This document shows, piece after piece, positions 38,001 to 51,597 of a DNA stretch of 64,000 nucleotides. The notes below the pieces were generated by a model. It had not been told where the DNA came from. It saw only the letters and a program-made list of their open reading frames with translations, and did no database searches. The stretch is from assembly GCA_023159155.1 (NCBI GenBank), contig JAJNNX010000003.1:2108001-2172000 (forward strand). Direction: 5' to 3'. The position numbers and the translations under genes are program-made. This stretch comes from Ustulina deusta (lineage: Eukaryota; Ascomycota; Sordariomycetes; Xylariales; Xylariaceae). The number at the start of each line of letters is the position of its first letter. The stretch's first letter is position 1.

Positions 38001-39251
38001 AAAAATAGAACTATTTATTTTTAAATTGCTTAAAGTATTAATAATTCTAAACTAAAAGTAATAAGTTGCTATAAAGCAATAGAATATTTTTAGCAAACAA
38101 AATTAAATACTAGCAAATTATTAATAAAACTTTAGAAATATTTGCTAAATATTTAAGTTTATTTTATTTATAACTTTATAGCTATTTTTATTTAATTTAA
38201 AATTAAAAAACTAGCGGAACTAGTTTAGTAATTTGTTTATATAAACTATATTAAAAAATATTACGCCTAGGACTTAATTATATAATATATTTAAGTTAAT
38301 AAAAATATTAATATAAAATAAATATAATTATATTTATTAGTTTATATATTTTTTTGCTTTTTTGGTATTTACTACAAAAAGAAGCTTTTGTTTTTTTTAT
38401 TATATAAACAACCTAAATAAGCTAGCTAAAATTGGGCTAAGCTTTATTATAAATACTACTAAAACAGCGTTAATATATATATGCTTTATAGACTAGATCT
38501 TTAGTAGCCCTATGCTTATATGCTTTATTTTTAGCGCATATACTTTGTTTATATATATAATATTTATAGTTATAGCAGTTATAGCTATTAATTATTTTTT
38601 AACAAACTTTACGTTAGAAATAATAGTTGTAGCAAATAATAAAGGGCTTATTATTTAAAAAAAAAGCAATAGAATTAGTATTAAATATAGTAATACTAGT
38701 ATAAAAAAAGAAAACAAAAATAAAAAGAGTATAGAAAAAGTAAGAGATAATAGCAGCAAAGTAAAAAAGTAACTAAAACTAACTAAAATAATAGTAGTAG
38801 CTAAAAAAAAAAAAAAAGAACTAAGCTAGAATATTTATATAAAACTAGATCAGCTTTATAAGCAATTTATGTATAGCCTACGCTTAAATTACTAGTATTA
38901 AAATTTATTATATATTTAAGTATATAATATATATATATATATTATACTATATATATACTAAAACTCCTAATTAATAATATTATATAAGTACTAAAATATT
39001 TATATTAATAATAATAATAATACTATATATTACTAATATAATAAAAGTACTTATATATTTATATTTATAAATATTTAATTAATTATATTATATTAATTGT
39101 ATATATATTACTTTAATTCTATATAAACCCTATATTTAAATTACCCTTTATTTATATATATATATATTACCTACCTATACTATGTATTTTATATTTTATA
39201 TATTTATATATATTAGGTTAGGGATAACTTAACTAAAAAAAAAAGGATAGT

Positions 39252-39430
39252 TGTTATGCCTGGCATACTAGAACTAATGCATACTTACTATATATATATA
39301 CTATATCTATACCTATTTTGATAGAGAATTTTTTTTTTATAAGCTTTAGTTTTATAAGCCAACCTTACCAAATATATAACTTATCTTTTTATATATTGTA
39401 CCTAATTTTATGAACTTCCTATTTATAATA
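39252..39430 (+). repeat. Gypsy-2 3' LTR
   Basis: 179 bp, partner of 31820-31998. It keeps TGGCATACTAGAAC and more C residues in its second half (AACCTTACC). Confidence 0.88.
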
Positions 39431-39435
39431 ATAAT

Positions 39436-40138
39436 TTAATATAATTATTTTTAGTTATTATAAATTTAATTATAATAAGTTTTTTTAAAGCTTTTTTAGC
39501 TTGTTGTTTTTATTTATTTTAATAAAAATAATTCCAAAAGTTTTATAAAAATCTTTTAACAGTAATTTAGTTTTTTTTTTAAATTATTATATAGACTTTT
39601 TTTATTTTAAGTTTTAAAGTTTTAAGTTTTTTTAATATTTTGTTAGTTTTAGTTATACTTAAAATAATAGTTTTGCTTTTAAAAAATTATTTTTAATTAA
39701 AAAGTTTAACTATAATTATTAATAAAAATTAAACTAAAATTAATAATTTAAAATATTTAATTTTCGAATTATTAATTATTAATTTTTATTATATATATTA
39801 AATATTTATAAATTTTATTTATTATTTTATTATAATAATTATCAAATCTTTAAAGTTTAACTAAACAAATTATTTTTATTTTTAGTTATTATTTAATTTA
39901 TTATATAAATTTATAACTAATTATTAAAAAAACATAAGCTTTAATATTATATAAAACTAAAGTTTTTATTTTAATGTTATTAATTTATAATTAAATAAAT
40001 ATTTTAGCTAAAATAAATACAAAAACTATTAAAGCTATTTTTATTATATGTTTTGTTTACTAGCTAAATATTTAAAATTTTAAGCTTTTAATTAAAATAA
40101 TTAAGTAATAAATATTTTTTTATTATAAATAAAATAAG
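39436..40138. other. AT-rich sequence between Gypsy-2 and Copia-2
   Basis: Probably the same older host sequence as 29706-31819, cut by the two insertions. No gene or repeat was delimited. Confidence 0.35.
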
Positions 40139-40391
40139 TGTTGTAATAATAGTGTTAACTGCGCACAAAGCTACTGCCGACTATATATAAGACTATTTGT
40201 ACAATATTAGCAATTAGCTGTTGGTCCAATTATATAAGCGGTATATATATATAGAATTTTCTTATTATATAAAAATCTTTTATACGAAAGTTTTACCTTT
40301 GTATAGATAGTTAGAAAAATAGATTAATATATATAGTTATTTATTTTATTTTTTTGTTATATATAATATTGTACTTTTTGGCTATCTAATA
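40139..40391 (+). repeat. Copia-2 5' LTR
   Basis: 253 bp. Includes AGCGGTATATATATATAGAAT and CTATCTAATA at its end. TSD ATAAG before it. Confidence 0.88.
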
Positions 40392-42300
40392 CTAATTAGT
40401 ATTTTTGGCTAAAAAATATAGATTGGTAAAAGTAAAGATAGAATTTTAACTTGGTTATATAGATTATATATTTTATATTGTATTTTAGTTCTTTTGGTAG
40501 TAAGCTAATAAAAAAGAAATTAATTATTTATTTGTATTTTGGTTTAGTTTTTATATAAAAATATAATTAATAATATATAATTATGTTATTTTTTAATTAT
40601 TATTATATAAACTATGCAAAAGTTTGTATTATAATTAAACTTTTTTTTTTTTTTAATATTTATAAATATATTAGATAATGGCTAATTATACAAAGGTTAT
40701 TAGAGGCAAATATATAAAGATGCTAACGCTTTTAAAAAATAACCTTTAATATTTTTGATTAACTTTTTATATAAGTTTATAACTAAAAAAATTGCTAAGT
40801 ATATTAGTATTTTTTTAGTTGCTATATAAAAAATAATTAATTTTTGTATATATAATAATATTTTATATACTTTTTATATAGTAACTAAAAAAAAATTAAT
40901 ATATAAGCTATATATTTATATATTAAGTATAGCTAAACTTTATATAAATTAAAAAACTTTTAAAAAATATTAATAAAAAATATTAAGTTAGCTAAACTAT
41001 AAATATTATAATTAATTAATAATAAGATTATTATAAAAATATATAATATATTTTATATAAAAAGTATTTTAAATTAAAAGCTAGTAAAATGTTTAAAAAA
41101 AACTATATTATATAATTTATAAAAAGTAGATATGTTTTAATATATAAACTTTAATTTTTTATATAATAATTTTAAATATTACTAGCGTTATTTATTTTAA
41201 GTTAGTAATTTTTTAATTAAAACTATAATAATAAAGTTTTTTTTATATAATAGAATAGTTTTGTAGTATTTACTCCTAAAACGAAGGTATAATTTTAAAA
41301 GAATCTCTATATATAAAGTTAAAAAAAACTTTTAATCTAAAATAATATATTATTATATAATAATAAAGCATTAAAAATATATTTTTAAGAAATATTTTTA
41401 ATTATAAAATATTACTTATTTTTTATACTAATTAATAACCTAGCTATACGAACTAAAAGTATGCTATATTTTTAATATATAATAAAATACCTAATTTTAT
41501 AATATTTTTTATATATTTTTAAATAACTAATATTTTGTATAATATTAAATATAAAAATATTTATATTTTGTATTTAGATTTTATTTATATATAATATTTA
41601 GAATGGGATTATTTTAGTAGTAAAATATAAAATATGTTTAAAGATTTAGTAAAAAAAAAGAAATTATTTTAAAAAGTTATATAATCTGCTTTATAATAAA
41701 GGATAATAGTTTGGTAATTTTTATTATAAAATAAAAATTATATAAAAAATTACTATATATATTATATTAGTTCTAATTATATATAAAAAAAATATATAAT
41801 ATTATAGATTTATATTTTAATATAGTTATAAATTATAACTAGTATTGGATAGATTAGACTAATATTATTTTTATATAAATATATAAACAAAAAAAAATCT
41901 TTTTTTTATATAAAGTATTAGAAATTATAATTAATAAGTTATTAAAAGTATAAAAAGTATTTAAGGCAAAATACTTAAAAGAAATATATTTTAGTACAAT
42001 TGTTATATAAATATATAGAGATATGCTAGAATTTGAAATAGTACTTATTTTTTATAAACCTATATTTAAAGGTTTTTTTTTTAACTTTTGTTTATATTTC
42101 TAAATTAAAGGTAATCTATTAAACAAACATTTTATATAAAAAGCAAAAAATATTTATTATATAGATAAGCGATATAACTATATTAATTATTACTTTATAT
42201 AATATAAAAGTACTAAATAATATTTTTATAATTTTTAAAAATAATACTTTAGCTAAAATTATATAAATATTTATTTTTAAAAAAATGTTTATATAAACAA

Positions 42301-42525
42301 TGTTACGGCAGGTGTTATTTTAAGAGGCAAGGCTCCTAGTTAGGGTTCCAAATATATATTAATTGTAAGATAAAGAAAGAAGAATAAAACTAAGTACAAA
42401 TAATATGTGGAAAGATTTATGTATGTACGGTTGGATGGTTATGTGCGCAATGGGTGGCCTGTGCCACCCATGGGTTCCCTTATTGATAAGGGGTCAGTGG
42501 GCCAGCCAGCCAGCCAGCCGTAACT
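42301..42525 (-). mobile_element. Solo LTR of the Gypsy-1 family, little mutated
   Basis: 225 bp reading TGTTACGGC to GCCGTAACT on the plus strand, the reverse complement of the Gypsy-1 LTR. A perfect 5-bp TSD AACAA lies on both sides (42296-42300, 42526-42530). No internal sequence is attached, so it is a solo LTR left by LTR-LTR recombination. Unlike its surroundings it keeps normal GC content (GGGTGGCCTGTGCCACCC, GCCAGCCAGCCAGCCAGCC). It is shorter than the duplication length usually needed for RIP, which could explain its survival; alternatively it inserted after RIP activity fell. Confidence 0.9.
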
Positions 42526-44799
42526 AACAAGAAATGTTTTGTTTGTTAGAAAGAAAGATATTAGTTAATAAACTATATTTAAAAAAAAAAAGCTTATATA
42601 AAAAGCTAATATTTTAATATATATAAGATAATATTTAATAATAAACTAATTTTAGTAGAATTTTTTATTTATTTTGTTAAATATAAAGGTTATTTAGATT
42701 TATATAATAATAAAAAATCTTTTTTTTAATATATATAATAAAAATATAGTATAATATATTATAAATAATATGTTTATATATTATATAACTTAAAAAAATA
42801 TTTAGGTAATAATAACAAATTAGTTTTTAAATTAATTTATATTAGATAACTAGTATTATATAAAGTACTAAAGTATTATTTAAGATATAAATGCTTTAAA
42901 GTTTTTATTTATAAAAAAGCTGCAAATAAAAATATATATATAAAAGAACTTTAATATAAAGATTATATAAATATTTAGAATAACTAAAGTAAACTTTAGT
43001 AAAAGTTATATAATAATTTTAATTAATATAATAAAAGTTAATAATAAGATTAATTGTACGATTTTTTATATATTAGATATTTTTATTTTGTTTTTATTTT
43101 TCTTAAAAAATATAAACTGTTTAAAAGCTTATTTTAATAATATAAAAGCTATTATTATATAAAAAAACAAAAGTACTTTTTTTTTATATCTAAATAAAGC
43201 TATTTTTTTTAATATTTATTTATATAAAACAGCTAGCTATTTTACTAAAGTTAAACTATAATATTTATATAAGTATTTTAAGTACTTTTATATAAAAAGA
43301 TTATATAAAATGTTAATTTATATAAAATATAAAGTTAAGCAATTAATTTTAAAAAAAATTAAAAAGTTTTATTATTATTATTAAACATATAATAAAGCTT
43401 TATATTGCTTTAAGTTTATAATTAAAAATAACAATAAATTTAATTATAAAATAGTTATAAATATTATATAAATAAAGAACTAAAATATATTATATATAAT
43501 TAATATTATAATATTATTTTAAATAGTTATTTTTTTAAAATTTATATTTATATAGAATATATAAAAAATATTATATATAATCTAAAAATAAATTCTTTAT
43601 TAAATAAATTTAAAAAGTATATAAAAATAATAAATATATAATGATATAAAATATTTATTAAAGTATACTAAACAATTAAAAAAATAAAATAAATATATAA
43701 ACTGCTAATATATATATATAATATTTTTTAAAAAAAATTAATATATAAATAAATAATAAATTAATTTTATAAATAGTAATTAAAACATTAAATAATATAA
43801 CTGGACTAAACAGCTTTATACTAATTTTTTTGGTTTTTAAAGCATACTTATATATTAATAAAGAATTTTTTTTTTAGTTTTTATATAAAAGGTAGTAGCT
43901 ATTTAAAATATAATAAAAATATTATATAAGAACTATATAAAAGTTAAAATTAACTATATAATTAAAAAATAAAATAAATTATTTTTGTATAACATATTTA
44001 TATTTCTTTTTTATAGCAAAGTTTTAGTATAAAAAAAGAAAAAAGAAAAAAGCTTATATAAAATTAAAGCAATTAAAAAATTAAATATAATTATTGCTTT
44101 AATAAATAAGCTAATATATTTTTGCTATATATAAGTTAAACTATATTACTATATAAAAAATGCCTAAACTAAAAATATAAAAAATAATAATATATAATTA
44201 GTATAACTAATAATAATATAAAAAAAATATAGCCGGCTAAAAAAAAAACCTATTATATATTTATTATATAATATTTAAATATTATAAACTTTTTTAATTA
44301 TAAAAGAATATTAAGTTTTTAAGCTAATAACTAAGCTTTATATAAATATGATTATTATAACTTTTAAAAAACTATTTAAAAAGTTAAATATAATAAAAAT
44401 TAATAAACTTGTGATATAAAATATTTTTAAGTTTATTATATATAATCTAAATATATATAAAAAAAAATATTTTTTTCAATTTTGTTTTATATAAAAAATA
44501 AAAACAAAAAATATTAAGCTATATAAAAAATTAAAGCTAGTTATATAAAAGTATAATAATACTAAAAAAAGCATAGTTTTAATTTAATTGCTAATAATTT
44601 AATAAATAAGCTAATAGCTAATTTTAGTTTTTAGATTTACTTTTATATATAACTTTAGAACATTATACAAGCTTAAAAATATTATTTAAGCTTATATCTA
44701 GTTAAAAAATAAGCTATTATATAATATTTATACCTATGTACCTCTAGAGCTAAAAAATAAATATTTTTTAAAAACTATTTTATAAATTATATAACTTTT

Positions 44800-45600
44800 A
44801 TATAGCTTAGCTAAATCTAGGCTATATTGGTTTAAAACTTATTATTAATATTACTAAAAAAAACTTAGAATATAAATATTTATATATAACCTATGTTTAT
44901 TATTTATATATAATAGCCCGGATATTTTTAAAATAACTAAAATATAAATAAATAATATTTTAAGCTTTGCAACTTTAAACTTTTTAATATATAAAAAAAA
45001 AAACTTTAGTAAGCAAAACTTTATATAAAGCTAAAAAAAACTTTATTTTTTAATTATTTAATTAAGTTTAATAATAAAAAGATTTTTTTATATAAATATA
45101 ATGTTATAATAATTTAAAAAAACTAAACTAAAAATTTAGCTAAAATTAACCTTTATATAAAAAGGTTTATTTAAGCTTAAAAAATATATATTAGTAATAT
45201 ATATTAACTAAAAACTATATATAATCTTATTATTATAGCTTAAATAATCAAGCTATAATTATATAATATTAAAGCATTAAATAAATAGATTAAATAGCAA
45301 AAAAATAACCTTACTTAAAAATTTATATTTATTTTATTTAATTTTTATTATATAAAGCTATTTATTTTTATAAATAGCTTATTTATAAATAATATAAATA
45401 TAATTTTTTAGTTTGGTTTTATTATTATATTAGTAATTAAAATTTATATAAAAAATATAATAAATCTAAACTTTAAAATTAAAAAAAATATTATATATTA
45501 AAATTTAAACAAGTATAAATAAATTATATAAAGTATTCTAACTAGCAAATTATATAATATAATAAGCGGTTTTAATAGTACTATTGCTTTTTATATAACT
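44800..45600 (+). pseudogene. Copia-2 reverse transcriptase / RNase H remnant
   Basis: The plus frame gives LYWFKTYY, then a YNLCLLF piece (the TYDPCLL motif) and INNIL at 44948-44962, matching the QTDDTL box of a fungal Copia-type reverse transcriptase with both Asp turned to Asn and the Gln to a stop. Further on, NIKALNK and then FGFIIILVI near 45415 follow the RNase H part. Many stops. Orientation and order (near the 3' LTR) agree with Copia rather than Gypsy architecture. Confidence 0.7.
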
Positions 45601-46072
45601 TTTTAAAAAATTATAAAAATATTTAACCTATTTTTAATATTTGCTATTTTATATTTAAATTTAAAATTATTATATAATTGTTTAATTAAGCTAGAAATAA
45701 TATAAAAAAAAAACTAATAATTAATATTATATTTTTTTAAAAATTATACAAAAAAAAAAATTTTCTAAAATATAATAAATTAATAATAAAAATAATCTAA
45801 TAAATATATTTATTAAGCATACCTTAAACTAAATATTAAAAACTTTAGTATTTATTAATAAACTATTTATATAAATTAAAATATTTATTAAAAAATTATT
45901 AAAAATATACTTATATAATAAAAAATAGCTAATAATTAGGCTATATATAAAAAGGCAAATATTACATATAAATATTAAAAAAAATAAAAAAGTATAAAAA
46001 TAACCAAAATTTATTTATATTTCAAAGGGCTAATATATAACTATTCTTTTTTTTTCCTTTTAAACAAAACCC

Positions 46073-46095
46073 TTTTTTTTTTTTTTTTTTTTTTA
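46073..46095. repeat. Poly-T run
   Basis: An uninterrupted run of about 22 T inside Copia-2, at the edge of a less mutated patch (46095-46260) that contains CGCTCCGTACAAGCGC. The patch has no recognised function. Confidence 0.8.
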
Positions 46096-46619
46096 ATTGC
46101 AGTTAAAATATTACGCTCCGTACAAGCGCTAAACACAAGCGCTACATATATTTTTTTAAAAACTAAAGACTTAACAATATATTAAGAACAGTGCTCTAGT
46201 ATAGTAGTAGTAACTGCTACATAGACCGTCCAAATAGGGTACAGATACTATTTTTTAGTTTTGGACTAAAATAGCCCAAAAATAGCTTTTTTAGCAAATA
46301 AACTTAGCTTAAATGTTTGCAAAAATATTTAATAATAATACTTAAAATATAATATTAATAAATAAAATAGCAATAATAGTGCTTTTTTTGTTTTATTATA
46401 TAATAAAATATATTAATTATTAAATATACTAAAAATTATTTATATAAAAATAAAAATCAAAAATATATCTATATTTATATAAAAAGTTTATATAAAAGCT
46501 TAATAGGCCTAATTTTTTATACAAAAACTATATATTTTTATATAGCTATTATTTTTTATATAAATAAAATTTTAAAACTATAAAATATTACTTAAAGCGG
46601 GCAGCGCTAGATATAAGCG

Positions 46620-46830
46620 GGCAAAAGCAGCAATAAATATATTACTACTATTACTATTACTACTAATAGTATTGCTTAGATTATTATTAATATAATATTT
46701 AAAATAATAAAAAAGCTTTATATATAATAGTAATAGTAGTAGTAGCAGTAGTAGTAGTAGTACTACTACTGCTAATAATACTGCTACTACTACTACTGCT
46801 ATTATTATTGCTACTAATACTATTATATAA
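46620..46830. repeat. Trinucleotide inverted-repeat cluster
   Basis: TAG/CTA and ATT/AAT triplet repeats arranged as inverted repeats. The centre at about 46746-46772 is nearly palindromic (GCAGTAGTAGTA against TACTACTACTGC), and outer arms at 46630-46680 and 46730-46745 also pair. Cruciform potential is high. Located in the 3' part of Copia-2. Confidence 0.75.
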
Positions 46831-46884
46831 CAATTATTATTTTTAAATTAATATAATTTTGGAATAATAGCTAGAGTATATATA

Positions 46885-46970
46885 TAATATATATGTGTAT
46901 GTGTGTGTATATATATGTATATATATGTGTGTATATATATGTATATATATGTGTGTATATATACTTAAGG
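46885..46970. repeat. AT/GT microsatellite
   Basis: Alternating TATATATATGTGTGTA-type units repeated about three times. Purine-pyrimidine alternation gives Z-DNA potential. Followed by a poly-A run (46970-46997). Confidence 0.8.
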
Positions 46971-47324
46971 AAAAAAAAAAGAAAAAAAAAAAAAAAAGCA
47001 ATATAAAAGCGGCCCGTTTTATATATAACAGCTATAAATATTACACTTTATTTAATCTTAAGTATTTCTAAACAGTATATAAAAAGTAGTTATGCACAGA
47101 AAACAGTTATATATAGAAAGCAGTTATATATAGAAAATAGTTACGTACAATAAGCAAACTATAAAAAGCTTTTTAAAAAAATAGCAATTTAACATATTAT
47201 TAAATAATTCCATTAACTATAGATTAGCTATATATTATTATTTATATTTTTTTTGCGTTTAGAATTTCTTATTTTTTTTAGTAGTTATATAAAAGTGCGC
47301 TATAATTAAAAAAAAAAAAGCCAG

Positions 47325-47577
47325 TGTTATAATAATAGTAGTAACTACGCACAAAACTACTATCAACTATATATAAAACTATTCGTACAACACTAGCAAT
47401 TAACTATTAGTCCAATTGTATAGGCGGTATATATATATAGAATTCTTTTATTATATAAGAATCCTCTATATAAAAGTCTTACTTTTATACGGATAATTAG
47501 AAAAATAAATTGATATATATAGTTATTTATCTTACTTTTTTGTTGCGTATAATATTGTACCCCCTAGCTACCCAACA
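47325..47577 (+). repeat. Copia-2 3' LTR
   Basis: 253 bp, partner of 40139-40391, ending CTACCCAACA, with the TSD ATAAG following. Confidence 0.88.
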
Positions 47578-47582
47578 ATAAG

Positions 47583-49117
47583 TTTTATTATTTTAATAGG
47601 TTTTTTTTTTATAATTAAAGTTTATTAAAAATTTAATTATTTAAATTAAATTTATAAATTTATTTAGTATTATATATTAATTTAATAATTTTATTAATAA
47701 ATAATTTATAAAAAATATTTAAATTTATAAACGCTTTATATAAAAATAGTTTTATAATTTATATTTTTATTATAATTTAATAAATTAATATTTTTAAACT
47801 AAATTATTAATAAAACTTAAATTATTTTTTAATTAAATAAAAATATATTTTTATATATTTTTTCTATATTTTTTTAATTAGTTGATAATATATTAAAATT
47901 AGTTATTTTTAGTTTAAAAAATAATAATATTTTTATTTAATTTTTTTATTATTTTCTAAACTTAATTATTAAATAAAGTTTAAAACATTAATAAATAAAT
48001 TAATAAAATAAAAAATAAATGAAGTAGCAAAAGTAAAAAGTTTAAAATTAATATTTTTTAAAAATATTAAAATAAATATTATAAAAAACTAATATAAAAT
48101 TATAAATTGAAATAGTTTTAATATTTTTTAATATATTTTTAAATATATTATTTATATTAAATTATTTAAGTTTTAATTTAAATTTTTTTATTTTTTATTT
48201 TTTATTTTTTTATTTTTTTAAATTTTCTTTTAAATATTAGTTTATTTAAAACGTTTATAAAATTGTTCTAATTATTTAAAAATTCAAAATAAATTTAAAG
48301 TTTTTAAAGTTAAGTTTTTTATAAATTATTTATTTTTAAATAATATAAAAATTAAAAGTGTTTTTTTAAAATTATATTAAAATTAAGTTTATATTATAAA
48401 ATATATAATTAAAAAAAAAATAAATCAATAAAAATTTTATACTTAGTTTATTAATATTATAAATAAAAACTTAAAGCTATTAAAAAAAAAAAAGTTAGAA
48501 TTTATAGAATAAATTAATATAAACTTTATATATAGAGCTGCAAAGTTATAAGTTAGTTTATATATAGGCTACTTATTTGATTGCTATATAGGTCAAAAGT
48601 TCTTACAGGTTTTACTACAACTATACTAACTGTTATAGTAAAAACTAATAGTTAAAGCTTAGTTTTTAAACAATGTTTTTTATAATATAAGCTAGATTTA
48701 AACCAATGCTTTTTTAGTTTGTACGGGGAGCGGCTATATAAACATAAAAAAGAACTAGACACTTGACCACTATATTACTGCACTTATTTTTAGATTTATT
48801 ATTTAATTATAAATATAATTATATAATTCATTTTATTATAGCCCTAAAATTAAAAATTTATATAAAAAAAAGTAAATATTATAATAAAAGATTCATATAA
48901 ATTATAGTTATAGAGTATGCTAACTTATAAAGCCCATTATTATAACTATATAACTTATTTTAAAATACTAAGTTGCTACCTTAGTTATTCTAGCATTTTT
49001 TTAAAAAGTTAGCTTTATAAAAGTGAGTTATAAAAGCATTAATTTTTATAATATATATAAAAAAATAAATATATATAAAATAAGCTTGTATATAAAGTAA
49101 ACTTAACGCATAATATA
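47583..49117. other. AT-rich sequence with dispersed repeat J copy 2
   Basis: Mostly unclassified. About 48410-48660 matches 24140-24400 (repeat J) and keeps more C and G. After it, 48715-48780 is a less mutated patch (GTACGGGGAGCGGC; ACACTTGACCACTATATTACTGC) of unknown nature. Confidence 0.45.
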
Positions 49118-49480
49118 AGCTTGTTTTTAATATAAGCTTGTTTTGCGCTTTTTTTATATATTTTCCTATATAGATTTACTAGTAAAATACTTAAGCTATT
49201 TTAACTAACATAATCCTATTTAAAAGCTATAATAAAATAAATTATATAGTTAGATTTAAAATTAAATCATAAATCTAGAAATATTTCTTTTTGATTTTAT
49301 AGCTTTAAAATTAAAGAAATTATTTTTATATTTATTATATAATTTGTTTTATTATAGCTTTTAAATTGATTAAGTTATAAAGAATAGCCTAAGTACTTTA
49401 CTAAAGAATTTATATATAAAAATAGATAAAAAAAATGCAAAACAAGCTTGTGTATAAAATGAGCTTATAGGATATATTAT
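49118..49480. repeat. Inverted repeat (hairpin H2)
   Basis: Left arm about 49130-49270, right arm about 49335-49480. Both carry AAGCTTG(T)TTT with GCGC/GCAA near the outer ends and AAAAGCTATAATAAAATAAATTATATA / its complement inside. Second copy of H1 (10724-11198); arms more mutated. Confidence 0.65.
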
Positions 49481-49540
49481 ATTATGAATTAACAATATAA
49501 ATAATATTATTAGATTTATAATTTAATAAAGGATAAATAA

Positions 49541-49908
49541 AGCAGGGCTTTAAACCGGAATTTTATACATTAAAACAACCTAAACTTATTTGCTTAGCTT
49601 TTACGGACTATATTTTTAAGTTATCCGAGTTATATTACATTAAATTAAAATGTAATAATAAATAATACATAAAAACATAATAATTAATTATTAAAGTAAA
49701 ATCTTAAAAAGAAATTTATAACTTTTGTTTAAATTGTTTATAATAAATATTTATATTTAAAATATCTATAAAAAAAAGGGTTTTTTATAGCTTTAAAAAT
49801 AAAACCACGCGCTTAATATATCTTTTGTTTTATAATCTCCGATATTTTTATAAACGCTTTTTTTTTTTTTATATAATCTGCCTTTATATAACGCACACTA
49901 GCCCTACT
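49541..49908. repeat. Element E copy 2
   Basis: 368 bp, AGCAGGGCT to AGCCCTACT, same order and orientation after the H hairpin as copy 1 at 11242-11597. Most CG sites of copy 1 are TA here. Confidence 0.65.
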
Positions 49909-50005
49909 ACAATATAAATCTATTTTATTTTTATTTATAACTAAGATATTTAAAAATATACTTTAAAATATAGTAAAATAATTGCTATATTTTAAAATAT
50001 ATACT

Positions 50006-50171
50006 TGTTATAGCAATTTAGTTACTTATTAAAGATAACAATTATTATATAAAGTATAAATAAATATTTTTTTTTCTTTTTAAATATAAAATCATAAGAA
50101 CATTTACTTTTTTATAAATATAGTAAACATATTTATAGCTATAGCTAATATATCTAGAGTTATGCTTATTA
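50006..50171 (-). repeat. Gypsy-3 3' LTR (left copy)
   Basis: 166 bp. On the plus strand it starts TGTTATAGCAATTTAG; the partner starts TATTATAGTAATTTAG (G-to-A, C-to-T). Confidence 0.82.
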
Positions 50172-51177
50172 AATGCTTTTTCCTTTAAATAAAGCTATTT
50201 GTTCCAAGTTATAAATACTTTTTATAATTTAATATTTTTAATTTTTTTGTTATATAACGTATAGTATTTATTTTTAATAATTTTGTTTAACTTAATAAAG
50301 CTTTACTTTATTTTGTTAAAAATATTTTTATAGTTATTAAGCATTTTTATTATTTATTTAAAAATATTTTTAATATTTTTTTTATATGTTTTAGTAGTAC
50401 GTATACCTTTTTATAATTAAAGTTTAATAATATTAACTTTTTTAGTTATTTTATTATTATTAAAGTTAAGCTTATTAATTTAAGTAGCTAGCTTAGTAAT
50501 AGTTTTGTTTTATTGCTTAAATTTAATTTTATAACTATTAAGTTAAGTTTTTAAGTTATTAAACTTATTTTATATAGTATTTAAATTAATTTTTTTATAA
50601 TATTTTTTTTTAAATAAATATAAAGCTAAATAATAAATTTATTAAAGTTATTTATAGTTTTTTTATAGTTAAATTTAATTTATATTAAGTTTATTTAGCT
50701 CAGTTTTATTAGTTATTTTATAATTGTTAAGTTAAAGTTATTATTTAAAAATATAAACTTAAAAGCTAAAATATTAGTTTTATTAAAAAGTAAAAATTTA
50801 TATATATATATTTTATTTTTATTTTTGTAGTATTTATATATTTAGTTTTAAAGCTTTGTATAAAACTGTTAGCTATAAAAGATTTTTTATTATTTTTGCT
50901 AAATAGTTTAGTAAGCTTTTTAATAATTAAGTTATTAAAAAAATTAAATTTATTTATTTTATTATTAAAACAAACAATAGTTTTATTAAAGTTATTTGTT
51001 TTGCTATATAGTTTTCTAAATATTATTAAGCTACTATTAGATTTATTATAAATATTTTATTAGTTATTAGTTTTAGTTTTATTATTATTATATAATATTT
51101 ATTTTTTATAATTATGTAATATTATATAAAACTTGCTCTTATTAAAATTAAATAAGTAGTTAAAAATATTATTATCG

Positions 51178-51209
<32 letters not shown>

Positions 51210-51565
51210 TTTAAATAATCTAATAGTAATAATTAATTATTTTTTGTTTTTAATATTTAATTTGTTATTTTTAGTATTTTTATTGTTTTTTTATTTTAAT
51301 AGACTTTTTTTAATATAGTATTTTTTTATATGTTATTTTTAATAAGAATATTATGTTTAGTAGTTTTTTTAGCTATAATAATTTTTTTTTATAGCATAAT
51401 TTAAAAAGTTCAAATTTTATTTTTGTTTGCCTATGCTAAATTAATAAGTTTTATAGTTTTTTTAATATTTTTGTTATTTTTATTATTATTTTAATTAAAA
51501 CTTATAACTATATATTTATTTTTTGTATTATTATATATTATAGTAAATATAACTTGTTTTTTATA

Positions 51566-51597
<32 letters not shown>

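Larger units (their letters stand above)
31820..39430 (+). mobile_element. Gypsy-2 LTR retrotransposon (RIP-degraded)
   Basis: LTRs of exactly 179 bp at 31820-31998 and 39252-39430, both starting TGTTATGCC. The flanking pentamer ATAAT matches on both sides (31815-31819 and 39431-39435), although its AT composition makes it weak on its own. A purine-rich tract (AAAAAAAAAAGGATAG) precedes the 3' LTR, giving plus orientation. A Gypsy-type reverse transcriptase lies at about 34570-35040. The region at 38400-38900, just before the 3' LTR, is noticeably less mutated than the rest. Confidence 0.85.
40139..47577 (+). mobile_element. Copia-2 LTR retrotransposon (RIP-degraded)
   Basis: LTRs of 253 bp at 40139-40391 and 47325-47577, starting TGTT(G/A)TAATAATAG and ending CCCAACA (mutated to TCTAATA in the left copy). 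The TSD ATAAG is identical at 40134-40138 and 47578-47582. An A-rich tract with GCCAG precedes the 3' LTR. A Copia-type reverse transcriptase and RNase H occur at 44800-45600 on the plus strand, close to the 3' end as expected for Copia order. It carries a later solo LTR at 42301-42525 and simple-sequence expansions near 46620-46970. Confidence 0.87.
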
